The notes below the pieces were generated by a model. That model made no database searches and had not been told where the DNA came from. It worked only from the letters and a program-made list of their open reading frames with translations. DNA of 64,000 nucleotides from assembly GCF_050433225.1 (NCBI RefSeq), contig NZ_JBNPXQ010000004.1, forward strand, positions 124,001-188,000, given 5' to 3'. The position numbers and the translations under genes were made by a program. How positions within the stretch are numbered: the stretch's first letter is position 1; every line of letters starts with the position of its first letter. Shown in pieces: positions 17,252-26,554 of the stretch. This stretch comes from Sphingomonas_D zeicaulis. GTDB lineage: Bacteria; Pseudomonadota; Alphaproteobacteria; Sphingomonadales; Sphingomonadaceae.

Positions 17252-20008
17252 TCAGAACGCGATCCGAAGCCCGGCGCGGCCGCCGGCACCCTCGATCCCG
17301 GTGCGCCGTCCGCCGTCCTTGAACGAGCGGATATAGCTGCCCTCGATGAAGCCCGAGACGCCCTGCGTCTGGCCGATGGTGAAGCCGAGGATGGCCTCGC
17401 CATAATCGTCGATCGCACGATTGGTGAAGTCGAAGGACTGGCCACCGCCGGTCAGGATCACGCGGTCCTCGCCCTTGAACTCGTGGACATAGTTGCCGCC
17501 CGCATAGAACGCCATCACCGGCCCTTCGCCCAGCGCGAACTGGCCGCCGATGCGCGCGCCGGCGCGACCGCGCAGCCCGTCGTCCGTGTCGAAGTTGACG
17601 CCGATGCCCTGCGACGTGAAATCGTCGAACGAGGTCTTCACCCAGGACAGGCTGGCCGCGGGCTCCACGAAGAAGCTGTCCCCGCCGAAGCGCATGCCGA
17701 CTTCGCCGCGGGCGCCGTAGCTGTCACCCTTGTCCTTGTGGCGGAAACCACCCAGCGGGCTGGTCGCCTTGGCCCAGTAATAATCATATTTGCCAAGCGC
17801 GTTGACGAAGAAGTTGCCCGACGTGAAGCTCGCATAGGCGCCGCCGTTGACGACGTCATAGTCGATGCGGTCGGCAGAGCCCGCGAAGTTCTGGCTCGAG
17901 CTGATGTAGCCGCCGGTCACGCCGACCGCGAAGCCGCCACGATCGCCGGTGCCGCCGCTGATGTCGAAGCCAAGCTGGCCGCCATAATAATCCTGGCGGA
18001 AGCCCATGTTGACGCTGCGCACCTGGCCGACCGCGTTCACCGCGCGGGCGCTGTCACGCGATTCCACCGAGCCGTGCATCTGCAGCCAGAACTTGCCCGA
18101 AGGATCGCCACCGCCGAACGCCCACAGCGCGTCGCGACGGGCGCGAAGCTGGCCCGAGACGACGTCCGCCGACTTCAGCCACAGGTTGCGGGCGCCCTCG
18201 ACATAGTTGAGCGTCCGGTAGGCGGCGTCGCTCGGCCCGCCGGTCAGGCTGTAGGAGAAGTTCTGCGGATTGTAGACGATCTCGTAGCGCACCAGGCCGG
18301 CGTCGCTGAACCCGCCCTGCAGGTCGAAGGCGTCGGAAGCGGAAGCGGCGCCGGCGCGCACCAGCGTCGTGCCGGTGTTGAAGGTCGCGGCGTTGCCCGT
18401 CGGCAGGTCGACGAGCACGACGGTGTTGCCAGTCGCGGCGCCGCCGATGACGAGCTGGTCGGTGCTGGTCGCCCCGATGTCCAGGCCGATGCGGCTGTTG
18501 CCCGAACCGACATAGTTGCCCGGCACGACGAAGGTTTCGCCGGCAGTGCCGTTGCGCAGTTCGATCAGGCCGCGATTGTCGAACGTCTCTAGCCCGACCA
18601 TCGTGCGGACGGCGCCGGGGGTGCCGGTGCCGAACAGAACCTGCCCGGTGTTGACGAACAGATCGTTGCCGCCACCGAACTGGACGTCGGTGCGCATCAG
18701 GAACTCGCCCGAATTGTTGATCCGGTCGTTGCCGCCGGTCAGCAGCAGATCGCTGGTCAGCGAGCCGCTGTTGTTGATCGTGACCGGGCCACCCAGCGCG
18801 ACGATCGCATAGCCTTCACCGATGTTGGGAATGCGGCCGGCATTGTCGATCGTGCTGCCGTCGACCGAGCTGATGGTGATCGCATTTCCCTGTCGCGCCC
18901 CGAGAACGCCATCGGCGCCGACCGTCAGCGAAGCCGTGTCGCCGGAGATCACCACGGTGTCGGTATTGGCGCCTTCAGCCGCAACGCCACCGTTGATGGT
19001 GACCGCGGCATTGCCGGTCGCATTGACGACCAGCGCGCTCGAACCATCGGCATAGGCGCGCACGCCGTTGACGGTGACGTCGGCATCGCCGGCGGTCGCG
19101 GTGACGACGGCTGCGTCGTCGCTGCCGCGGGTCAGGATGCCGCCGGTAGCGACCAGCGATACATTGGCGCCCTGGGCGATGATGGCGCTGCCGCTGGTGA
19201 GGGTTGCCGCGTCGTCGGTCGTCTCGGTGATGACGTTGGTGAGGTTGAGCGAAACATCACCGGTGGTCGAGGTCGCGACGATGCCGGTGCCGCCGGCGCC
19301 GGTCGCGCGGATGATCCCGTCGGACACGATCGAGATGTTGCCGCTGCCGGAGAGGGCCGACAGCGCGGTGCTGTTCGCGCCGGACGCCAGGATGTTGGTG
19401 CCGGTGACCTGGATGTCGCCTTCGGCGCTGGCCACGGCCACGCCCCAGGCGTCGGCGCCGCGGGTCTGCACGTTGGTGAAGTTGACGTCGACGCCGTTCT
19501 CGCCGCCAAGTGCGGCGATACCATAGGCGCCTGCACCCGTGGTCGTCACCGTCGGCGCGGTGATGCTCACGCCGTTGCCGACAGCAAGAATGCCGATCGC
19601 GTCGGTGCCGCTGGTCGATACGGTGTCGATGTTGATCGCAACATCGTCGGCGGCGGTCGCCAGCACGCCAGTGCTGCCTGCGCCGGTGGTGATGACGCGT
19701 GCGCCTTCGCCGGCGAGGGTCAGCGATCCCAAGCCATTGAGGTTGACGCCCGCCGTCGCGACGTCACGCGTGCGAACCTGCACGTCACGCTCAAGCGTGA
19801 CGTTGAGGTCGTCCGTCGCCAGCACATAATTGATGCCCTGTGCATAGGGATTGCCCGCGGTCCCGCAGGTCACATTGCCGTCGGCATCGGGCGTTCCGCA
19901 TTCGGACTGCGCGTGTGCGACGCCCGGCAGCGCGATCAGGGCTGCGCCGAGGCTGAGCAGAAGACGAGCGGAAGCGCGCCCGGAAATCGGGCGGAAGGCA
20001 GTTTTCAT
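17252..20008 (-). CDS. Type Va autotransporter with beta-helical passenger
   Basis: A 918-residue outer-membrane autotransporter. Residues 1-33 are a signal peptide (LLSLGAALIALPGVAHAQ). The passenger (about 35-600) opens with a Cys pair (SECGTPDADGNVTCG). It then runs as degenerate segments of about 30 residues that end in phrases such as GAGSTGVLA, GTDAIGILA, GAGAYGIAAL, GADAWGVAVA and GANSTALSAL, typical of a right-handed beta helix. From about 640 a complete beta-barrel domain begins (WLQMHGSVESRDSARA) and ends GRAGLRIAF with the terminal aromatic residue needed for BAM. No protease or adhesin motif is recognisable in the passenger, so its surface function is unknown. Confidence 0.92.
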   Translation of the reverse strand: MKTAFRPISGRASARLLLSLGAALIALPGVAHAQSECGTPDADGNVTCGTAGNPYAQGINYVLATDDLNVTLERDVQVRTRDVATAGVNLNGLGSLTLAGEGARVITTGAGSTGVLATAADDVAINIDTVSTSGTDAIGILAVGNGVSITAPTVTTTGAGAYGIAALGGENGVDVNFTNVQTRGADAWGVAVASAEGDIQVTGTNILASGANSTALSALSGSGNISIVSDGIIRATGAGGTGIVATSTTGDVSLNLTNVITETTDDAATLTSGSAIIAQGANVSLVATGGILTRGSDDAAVVTATAGDADVTVNGVRAYADGSSALVVNATGNAAVTINGGVAAEGANTDTVVISGDTASLTVGADGVLGARQGNAITISSVDGSTIDNAGRIPNIGEGYAIVALGGPVTINNSGSLTSDLLLTGGNDRINNSGEFLMRTDVQFGGGNDLFVNTGQVLFGTGTPGAVRTMVGLETFDNRGLIELRNGTAGETFVVPGNYVGSGNSRIGLDIGATSTDQLVIGGAATGNTVVLVDLPTGNAATFNTGTTLVRAGAASASDAFDLQGGFSDAGLVRYEIVYNPQNFSYSLTGGPSDAAYRTLNYVEGARNLWLKSADVVSGQLRARRDALWAFGGGDPSGKFWLQMHGSVESRDSARAVNAVGQVRSVNMGFRQDYYGGQLGFDISGGTGDRGGFAVGVTGGYISSSQNFAGSADRIDYDVVNGGAYASFTSGNFFVNALGKYDYYWAKATSPLGGFRHKDKGDSYGARGEVGMRFGGDSFFVEPAASLSWVKTSFDDFTSQGIGVNFDTDDGLRGRAGARIGGQFALGEGPVMAFYAGGNYVHEFKGEDRVILTGGGQSFDFTNRAIDDYGEAILGFTIGQTQGVSGFIEGSYIRSFKDGGRRTGIEGAGGRAGLRIAF

Positions 20009-20199
20009 TTTAACGCAAACCCCACTTTAGAGATTAGGAATCAACAGCTTGCGTCGCGATAACTGGAACAGGGGTCGCAAAGTTCCGCCACAAGGTGAGA
20101 CTTTTGCACGATGAAATTGTTCCGGGCACGAACCGATCCCAGCGGATGCGTCACATCGCTTCCGGTCGACTGTCAAAAACATGTCGCACTGTGGCAGGT

Positions 20200-20868
20200 T
20201 TACATCAGTGCACGATAATCCGGATAGTCGAACATCGCGCGGAACACATGATGCGCATCCGCAAAGAGCGCCTCTGCGTCGTGCGGCTCTTCCTTCAGCA
20301 TCTCGTCCAGCGAATAGGCAATCTCGACGGAAAGCCGGGTGCGGCGGCGCACCAGCGCGCGATCGACGTGCGGAAGGTGGGGCATGTAGAGGTCGGTCAG
20401 CCGGTCGGTCACGAATTCGTGAGAGAACAGCCGGATGTGGGTGAGGCTGGGCACCGCGTGCAGCGCGCGCATGATCCACAGCGCACCGGGTTCCGCGCTG
20501 GTGATCGAATGCATCACGCGCAACAATTCAATGGTGGCATCCGCCATCGTCTTCAGATCGGTGCTGCCATAGCGGGCCACCCAGGCCTCAAGCGCCTCGT
20601 TCTGGCGGCGCATCAGCCGCTCGGCGAGCGCAGCGATGATGGCATATTTGTCGTCGAAATAGCGATAGAAGGCCGGCGGCGTCGCGCCTGCGCGTTCGCA
20701 GATGAGGTTGGTCGATATGCGTTCGATGCCGACCTCGACCAACAATGCGCCGGCAGCGGCCAACAGTGCCTCATAGGTTTTCAGCGCGCGCGCCTGAACA
20801 GGTTTCCGGTGTGTCGTCAACGCCTTGTACCCCCCAAGACCCACCCCTTTCATAGCCTGTCGGGGCAT
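20200..20868 (-). CDS. TetR/AcrR-family transcriptional regulator
   Basis: A 222-residue repressor-type protein. The N-terminal HTH reads ISTNLICERAGATPPAFYRY followed by FDDKYAIIAALAERL, the standard TetR layout. The C-terminal ligand domain is divergent and gives no hint of the effector. It is divergent from the TonB receptor gene, with 91 nt between the start codons, and a 6-bp inverted repeat with an 8-nt spacer lies in that gap. Control of the receptor-metallohydrolase pair is therefore likely. The ATG at 20868 and one at 20853 are both possible, with no strong ribosome-binding site at either. Confidence 0.9.
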   Translation of the reverse strand: MPRQAMKGVGLGGYKALTTHRKPVQARALKTYEALLAAAGALLVEVGIERISTNLICERAGATPPAFYRYFDDKYAIIAALAERLMRRQNEALEAWVARYGSTDLKTMADATIELLRVMHSITSAEPGALWIMRALHAVPSLTHIRLFSHEFVTDRLTDLYMPHLPHVDRALVRRRTRLSVEIAYSLDEMLKEEPHDAEALFADAHHVFRAMFDYPDYRALM

Positions 20869-20888
20869 TTGTCGCGACTGTCATAAAA

Positions 20889-20908
20889 ATGATATCTATC
20901 GCTATCAT
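20889..20908. promoter_or_regulatory. Inverted repeat in the TetR/TonB-receptor divergent promoter
   Basis: ATGATA (20889-20894) and TATCAT (20903-20908) are exact reverse complements with an 8-nt spacer. The dyad is the only clear one in the 91-nt gap between the divergent regulator and receptor genes. The 20-bp footprint fits a TetR operator. The TGATA/TATCA core also loosely resembles half of a Fur-type site, so iron control cannot be excluded. Confidence 0.4.
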
Positions 20909-20959
20909 AGGCGCCCCCACAACGACATCATAGCCCAGTCCAAAAGGGGTCAATTTCAC

Positions 20960-23455
20960 ATGAAGAATCATATGGGGCGGCTATCCCTGATGGGAGCCGC
21001 AGCAACGATCGCGCTTGTCCTGCCGGCGAGCGTCCGGGCGCAGCAGGCACCGGCCGCCAATCAGGCGGCGCCCGCGCCTGAAGATCAGGGCGAGGAACTC
21101 ATCGTCACCGCGCGCGCCGGCAATGGCGAGCAGCGCAAGGTCGAGGCGAGCTACGCCATCTCGACGATCTCGCAGGAAGAGCTGATCATGAAGGCGCCGA
21201 TCGGCGTCGGCGAGGCGCTGAAGAACGTCCCGGGCTTTTGGGTGGAAAGCTCCTCGGGCGAGACCAGCGGCAATGTCCGCGTCCGCGGCATCCCGACCGA
21301 CGGCTATTCGCAGGTCGCTCTTCTTGAAAACGGCATCACCATCCAGCATGACGCCGGCCTCGGCTGGCTGAACGGCGACCAGTCCTTCCGCATGGACCAG
21401 ACCCTCGAGCGCGTCGAAGTCGTCCGCGGCGGCCCGTCCTCGCTGTTCTATTCGAACGCGCCGGGCGCGGTGGTCAACTTCATCTCGCGCAAGGGCGGCG
21501 ACCATCTCGAAGGCCTCGTCCGCTACGAATATGCCGATTATGACGCGCACCGCGTCGACGGCTGGGTCGGCGGTCCGCTCGGCGACAGCGATTGGCGCTT
21601 CCTCGTCGGCGGCTATTATCGCATCTCGGACGGTCAGCGCCACACCGGCTACCGGCTCGGTGAGGGCGGCCAGATCCGCGCCACCCTGTCGCGGGACTGG
21701 TCGGGCGGTTCGTTCAGCCTCGACGTCAAGCATCTCGACGATCGCGTCGAGAACGCCATGGTCACGCCCTTCGTCAACGGCAAGGATGGCGATCCGACCG
21801 GCGTGCCCGGCTTCGACGCGCTGAAGGACACGATCGCGGGCGAGGAAACCCGCTATTTCGACTTCCGCACCCCGGGCGGCATCTATGAATTCGACGCCGG
21901 CGTCGCCAACACTGCGCGCATTACCCAGATTACCGGCTCGCTCGACCTCGATCTCGGCAATGATTTCAGCCTGCTTGCGAACGTCCGCTATCGCGACAGC
22001 TACAACAAGCGCAACAGCATCACCCCGCGCACCGTCTATACGCTCACCGACTTCCTGACCTCCTACAAGAATACCTACAAGGCAGCGCTGCCCGCCAACG
22101 CCAATCTCGGCCTGTTCTACAACAATGGCGGTGCGGCGTTCGGCCCCAACCAGAACGACAACGGCCTGGTGATGATGAACCTCGCCCGGTCGTTCACCGT
22201 GCCCGAGGATGAACTGGTCGGCGATCTGCGCCTGCAGAAGACCGCGCAGTTCCTGGGCCAGCACGATCTCGCCGTCGGCGTCTACTACGCCTACGTCACC
22301 GAGGATTATTCCGCGACCTCCGCCTCGATCCTGACGGACGTACGCGGCAATGCCGGGCTGCTCGATCTCTATCTGCTCGATGCCGCCGGCAACCGGCAGG
22401 CGGTTCTCACCGAGAATGGCGTGATGAGCTACGGCACCGAGTTCGGCAATTCGACCGGCAATTCGCGCTCGATCGCGCTCTATGCGTCGGACGAGTGGAA
22501 GATCACCGACAAGCTGCGCTTCGACTATGGCGCGCGCTGGGAACAGATCGACGTCTCCGGCGTCAGCGAGGGCTCACGCACCGTCAATCTCGGCCAGACC
22601 GCGACGCTCGCCGACAAGGCGGTGCTGGTCGGCAACGGCGTGTTCACCAACTTCGGCGGCAAGAGCGATCATGCCGCGTGGACGGCGGGCGTGAATTATC
22701 AGTTCACCCGCGATTTCGGCATCTTCGGTCGCTACACCTCCACCTATCGGCTGCCCGGCGTGTCGAGCTTCTTCGGCAACCCGACGCAGAAGCCGATCAC
22801 CCAGAAGATGAACTTCCAGGAAATCGGCATCAAGTTCCAGCGGCCGACCTTGTCCTTCTACGTCACCGGCTTCCGCACGATCTATGAAAGCTGGGCGATC
22901 AGCGATTATCGCCAGAACAGCTCGGGCCAATATGTGCTGAACACCGTCTATGGTGACACCGAGACGCTCGGCGCCGAGGTCGAGGGCACGTGGCGCCCGG
23001 TCAAGTGGTTCGACATCCATGCGAACTACACCTACCAGGACGGCAAATTCTCCGACTTCGCCTACACCAATGCTGCCGGCCAGCAGATCGACTATTCGAA
23101 CAACCGGCTGATCCGCGCGCCGCAGCACCAGTTCCGCATCACGCCGGGCCTGAACCTGCTCGACAACCGGATCCGGATCGAGAGCGACATCTCCTATTAC
23201 GGCCAGCGCTATACCGACGTCGCCAACCAGATCAGCCTGCCGGCCTTTGCCACGGTCGATCTCAACGCGCGCTTCGATGCCACCGACAATTTGAGCTTCA
23301 ACCTCTACGTCAACAACCTCACCAACACGATCGGCCTCACCGAGGGCAATCCGCGCGCCGGCACGATCGAGAATGATGAGGTCGGTGACCAAGTCTACAT
23401 CGCCCGCTCGATCTTCGGCCGCAGCGTGCGCGGCGCGGTGACGTTCCGGTTCTGA
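20960..23455 (+). CDS. TonB-dependent outer membrane receptor
   Basis: An 831-residue active-transport receptor. The start at 20960 has AAGGGG 10 nt upstream and gives a signal peptide (LSLMGAAATIALVLPASVRAQ). A TonB box GEELIVTARA lies near residue 45, then the plug domain with ALKNVPGFWVESSSGE, VRVRGIPTDGY and ERVEVVRGGPSSLFYSNAPG. The 22-strand barrel ends GRSVRGAVTFRF. The plug end VNFISRKGG is seen in siderophore and nutrient receptors alike, so the ligand is open. The secreted PHP metallohydrolase 118 nt downstream and the divergent TetR gene suggest a substrate-specific uptake unit rather than simple iron transport. Confidence 0.95.
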   Translation: MKNHMGRLSLMGAAATIALVLPASVRAQQAPAANQAAPAPEDQGEELIVTARAGNGEQRKVEASYAISTISQEELIMKAPIGVGEALKNVPGFWVESSSGETSGNVRVRGIPTDGYSQVALLENGITIQHDAGLGWLNGDQSFRMDQTLERVEVVRGGPSSLFYSNAPGAVVNFISRKGGDHLEGLVRYEYADYDAHRVDGWVGGPLGDSDWRFLVGGYYRISDGQRHTGYRLGEGGQIRATLSRDWSGGSFSLDVKHLDDRVENAMVTPFVNGKDGDPTGVPGFDALKDTIAGEETRYFDFRTPGGIYEFDAGVANTARITQITGSLDLDLGNDFSLLANVRYRDSYNKRNSITPRTVYTLTDFLTSYKNTYKAALPANANLGLFYNNGGAAFGPNQNDNGLVMMNLARSFTVPEDELVGDLRLQKTAQFLGQHDLAVGVYYAYVTEDYSATSASILTDVRGNAGLLDLYLLDAAGNRQAVLTENGVMSYGTEFGNSTGNSRSIALYASDEWKITDKLRFDYGARWEQIDVSGVSEGSRTVNLGQTATLADKAVLVGNGVFTNFGGKSDHAAWTAGVNYQFTRDFGIFGRYTSTYRLPGVSSFFGNPTQKPITQKMNFQEIGIKFQRPTLSFYVTGFRTIYESWAISDYRQNSSGQYVLNTVYGDTETLGAEVEGTWRPVKWFDIHANYTYQDGKFSDFAYTNAAGQQIDYSNNRLIRAPQHQFRITPGLNLLDNRIRIESDISYYGQRYTDVANQISLPAFATVDLNARFDATDNLSFNLYVNNLTNTIGLTEGNPRAGTIENDEVGDQVYIARSIFGRSVRGAVTFRF

Positions 23456-23496
23456 TGCAACGGGCCGGGCGGGCCTCGGCTTCGCTCGGCCATCCC

Positions 23497-23561
23497 CTCG
23501 ATTTCGCTCGCAGCGAACGGAAAAGACTCAGAATTTTCCGTTCGTGTCGAGCGAAGTCGAG
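23497..23561. repeat. REP-like long inverted repeat
   Basis: The 28-nt arms at 23497-23524 and 23534-23561 pair at 24 of 28 positions around a 9-nt loop. The arm sequence (core TTCGCTCG...CGAACGGAAAA) looks like palindromic intergenic elements of sphingomonad genomes. It fills most of the gap between the receptor and the metallohydrolase, so it may attenuate or stabilise the downstream message. Confidence 0.6.
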
Positions 23562-23573
23562 ACACCCAGTCGG

Positions 23574-25124
23574 ATGAAACCCATGCGCCTCCGCCTTCTC
23601 CCCACGATCCTCGCCGCAGCCCTGCTCGCACCCGTCGCAGCGCTTGCCGACGTGCCCGCGCCGCTCCCCGCCTGGGATGCCGTCCCCCTCGCGCAGAACA
23701 AGGAAAAGCCCGACCTCATCCTCACCGGAACGGTCGACCGCTCGAATTTCCAGCGCAACGTCGCGGTGCCGTTCGACGTGCCCAAGGGCGTCATCCGCCT
23801 CGCGGTCGAGCTCACTTACACACGGCCGGACGGCAAGACCGTCATCAACCTCGGCCTCTATGATGGCGAGCGGTTCCGCGGCTGGAGCGGCAGCAACAAG
23901 CATGCGGTGGTGATCGACGAGAGCAGCGCGACGCCCTCCTTCACCCCCGGTCCGATCGGCGGCCGCCGCTGGTCGCTCGACCTCGGCGTCTCGCACATCG
24001 ATCCTGACACGACCGCGACCTACACCGCGAAGATCTGGTTTTGGCGCGCGGGCGACACCCCCGCGGTCTCCACCTTCTCGCCCGAGCCGCTGGTGGCGGA
24101 CGCCGGCTGGTATCGCGGCGATTTCCACATGCACACCGGCGACAGCGACGGTTTCTGCGACAGCCGCCGCGGCCGCCAGGTGCCGTGCCCGGTGTTCAAG
24201 ACGGTGCAGGCCGCCGCCGATGCCCGGCTCGATTTCATCGCGATCACCGATCACAACAATATCGCCCATCACAATGCGATGCGTGAGCTGCAGCCCTATT
24301 ATGACGATGTGCTGCTGATCCCGGGGCGTGAGCTCACTACCGAACAGGGCCACGCCAACATCTTCGGCACCACCGAGTTCATCGACTATCGCCTCGGCGA
24401 AAAGAGCGTGTCCGATGCGAAGACGATGCTCCGCGCGGCGCATGCTGCCGGCGCGCTGGTGTCGATCAACCATCCCGGCGCACCCAACGACCATCGCTGC
24501 CGCGGCTGCGGCTGGATCGCCCCGCGCGACGCGATGGCGGAGGTCGACGCGATCGAGGCGGTCAATGCCGGGCGGCTGTGGGAACAACTCGCGGGCGCCG
24601 ACGGCGGCGGCGACATCACGATCTGGGACGCGGAGATCGCTCGCGGCAAGCGCCTGACCGCGCTTGGTGGCAGTGACAATCATGACATGCAGCTGGGCCG
24701 CCTCGGCGTCGGCTTCCCGACGACGGTGGTCTATGCCATCAACCTCTCCGAGCGCGCGGTGCTCGATGGGGTGAAGGCGGGCCATGTCTGGATCGACATG
24801 ACCGGCAAGCCCGGCCGCGCGATCGACCTTAAGGCGAGCGCCGGCGGCGCGCAGGCGATGATGGGCGACGCGATCGCCGTCCCCGCCGGCCAGCGCCTGT
24901 CGCTGACCGTGACGGTGGCGGGCAGCGCCGGCGGCAAGCTTGTCGGGCTGCTCGACGGTAAGCCGGCGCCTGCTCTATCCGTGGACAAGATCGACGGCGC
25001 CCGTGCCGATCTGCCGCTGGATTGGACCTCGGACGGCCAGCGCCACTGGATCCGCTTCGAAGTGCGCGACGGCAACAAGCGCGCGATGATGACCAACCCG
25101 GTCTATGTGAACTTCGGCGGGTAG
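23574..25124 (+). CDS. Secreted CehA/McbA-type PHP metallohydrolase
   Basis: A metal-dependent hydrolase of the PHP superfamily. The start at 23574 (or 23583) gives a signal peptide (LLPTILAAALLAPVAALA), so the enzyme is periplasmic. The N-terminal 170 residues form a beta domain. The PHP core shows metal ligands in order: GDFHMHTGDSDG, FIAITDHNNIAHHN, LLIPGRELTTEQGHANIFG, LVSINHPGAPNDH and ALGGSDNHDM. An unusual HRCRGCGW Cys pair lies beside the fourth motif. CehA and McbA are known carbaryl (carbamate ester) hydrolases of this family, but most members have unknown substrates. Position behind a TonB receptor suggests the two handle one compound. No strong ribosome-binding site is seen. Confidence 0.85.
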   Translation: MKPMRLRLLPTILAAALLAPVAALADVPAPLPAWDAVPLAQNKEKPDLILTGTVDRSNFQRNVAVPFDVPKGVIRLAVELTYTRPDGKTVINLGLYDGERFRGWSGSNKHAVVIDESSATPSFTPGPIGGRRWSLDLGVSHIDPDTTATYTAKIWFWRAGDTPAVSTFSPEPLVADAGWYRGDFHMHTGDSDGFCDSRRGRQVPCPVFKTVQAAADARLDFIAITDHNNIAHHNAMRELQPYYDDVLLIPGRELTTEQGHANIFGTTEFIDYRLGEKSVSDAKTMLRAAHAAGALVSINHPGAPNDHRCRGCGWIAPRDAMAEVDAIEAVNAGRLWEQLAGADGGGDITIWDAEIARGKRLTALGGSDNHDMQLGRLGVGFPTTVVYAINLSERAVLDGVKAGHVWIDMTGKPGRAIDLKASAGGAQAMMGDAIAVPAGQRLSLTVTVAGSAGGKLVGLLDGKPAPALSVDKIDGARADLPLDWTSDGQRHWIRFEVRDGNKRAMMTNPVYVNFGG

Positions 25125-25138
25125 GGATTTGCTTTGTC

Positions 25139-25163
25139 CTCCCCGACGCTGCGCGCCGGGGAG
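25139..25163. repeat. CTCCCC-type hairpin between convergent genes
   Basis: CTCCCCG (25139-25145) pairs with CGGGGAG (25157-25163). It lies 14 nt after the metallohydrolase stop and just before the stop of the convergent FadL gene, in the same place and style as other gene-end hairpins of the window. A terminator role is likely but there is no T-tract. Confidence 0.45.
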
Positions 25164-25176
25164 AACAAGAAGAAGA

Positions 25177-26481
25177 TCAGAACCGCATCCGCGCACCTGC
25201 GGTCAGCACGATCGCGCGGGCGTCCTGCAATTCGCCGTTGGTGATGATCGGCGTCTGCGCGGCGGTGCCGACATAGGCTGCGGTCACGCGGTCGATCGTC
25301 GCGTCGGCGAAGTCGATATAGGCCGCGCCGACATCGAAGGAGAGGCTGTCGGTCGCCTTGAAGGTGCCGCCCGCCGAATAGTTCCAGCGGTTGGAATCCG
25401 GCACGCGCGCGTCGCGCTGACCATCCTGCGTCGGTGTCAGCGCGCGCTGCACGCCGGCGCGGACGGTGAAGCGCGGCGACACGTCATAGTCGACGCCGCC
25501 CGCCAGGCTGTAGCTGTTGCGGTAATTCTGGGGCAGTTCCTCATTCAGCGGCGCGCCGAGGCGGATCGCGTCGAACTTGTTCCAGGTATAGCGCACCGCC
25601 TGGCCGTTGAGCGTCAGCTTGTCGGTGGCCTTCACCCGCGCGCCGAGGATGATCTGCGCCGGCGTGTAGAATCGCGCCTCGATGCCCGAGAGCGTGGTGT
25701 TGGAGGCGGCGAGGGGGCCGAGCAGCCCGCTGATCTCGACATCGCCCTTCAGCTTGTGCTCGATCGCGGACTTGTAGGCGAAGCCCACCGTCACGACGTC
25801 GTTGTGCATCTGGAAGCCGGCGGTCCAGCCGAGATCCCAGCCATTGCCCTTCAGCCGCTGCTGCCCGTCCGGCAGGCTGGCGAGCACATTGGGCAGCGCG
25901 TTGCTCAAGGTCGCGTCGCTATATTCGACGTTGAGCGCAGCGCCGACGCGCAGCCAGTCGGTCACCGCGACGCCCACCGAGGGCTGGATGTCGAAGGTGC
26001 GCAGCTTGGTCTTGGTCGCCGAATAGCGCGCCCAGCTGGTATCGTCATAATCGGTGGTGAAGCTGTAGGGGCTGGTGATGGCGAGGCCTACCGCGATGCG
26101 ATCGTTGATCGGATAGGCGATCGCGCCCGAGGGCAGCACGCCCTTGCTGATCGGATCGCTGCTGATCGGATCGCCGCCGATCGGCGCAAAGGTCTGCCCG
26201 GGGCGGCGGATCACCGTGCCATTGTCCACCACATCGCCCTTGGGCAGGATCGCGCTCACCGAGATCGCAGCATCCGCCCGGTCGATGCCGGCGATCGCCG
26301 CAGGGTTCCACCACAAGGACGGCGCACCGGTATCCGCAACCTCGCCGGAAAAGGCCCGGCCCGCGCCGCGCGACGACTGTTCCTGCAGATAGAAGGCCTG
26401 GGCGTGCGCCGCGGTGGGCAGCGCTGCGAAACCGATCGCGGACGCGGCGGCGGCGAGCGAAAGCTGGGTACGCATATACAT
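25177..26481 (-). CDS. fadL: FadL/OmpP1/TodX-family outer membrane hydrophobic-compound transporter
   Basis: A 14-strand beta-barrel that passes long-chain fatty acids or aromatic hydrocarbons through the outer membrane. A signal peptide (AAAASAIGFAALPTAAHAQ) is followed by the FadL N-terminal hatch signature AFYLQEQSSRGAGRAFSGEVAD (first part shown) and SLWWNPAAIAGI, where the NPA motif is diagnostic. The C-terminal strand ends LTAGARMRF. AGGA is 9 nt before the ATG at 26481. It lies beside a full beta-oxidation set on the same strand, which supports fatty acids as substrate. Symbol is by family, not proven orthology. Confidence 0.9.
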   Translation of the reverse strand: MYMRTQLSLAAAASAIGFAALPTAAHAQAFYLQEQSSRGAGRAFSGEVADTGAPSLWWNPAAIAGIDRADAAISVSAILPKGDVVDNGTVIRRPGQTFAPIGGDPISSDPISKGVLPSGAIAYPINDRIAVGLAITSPYSFTTDYDDTSWARYSATKTKLRTFDIQPSVGVAVTDWLRVGAALNVEYSDATLSNALPNVLASLPDGQQRLKGNGWDLGWTAGFQMHNDVVTVGFAYKSAIEHKLKGDVEISGLLGPLAASNTTLSGIEARFYTPAQIILGARVKATDKLTLNGQAVRYTWNKFDAIRLGAPLNEELPQNYRNSYSLAGGVDYDVSPRFTVRAGVQRALTPTQDGQRDARVPDSNRWNYSAGGTFKATDSLSFDVGAAYIDFADATIDRVTAAYVGTAAQTPIITNGELQDARAIVLTAGARMRF

Positions 26482-26554
26482 GAGCGACGATCCTGTATTT
26501 TACCGGTGCGTAAGGGGGGCGGGAAGGGTGCGTTAAGGGGGTGTTTGCGCGCGC

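Noticed and set aside
20200..25124. Iron-siderophore locus reading of the TonB receptor
   Set aside because: No siderophore biosynthesis, FecI/FecR or clear Fur box is present; the neighbours favour another substrate, though it is not excluded.
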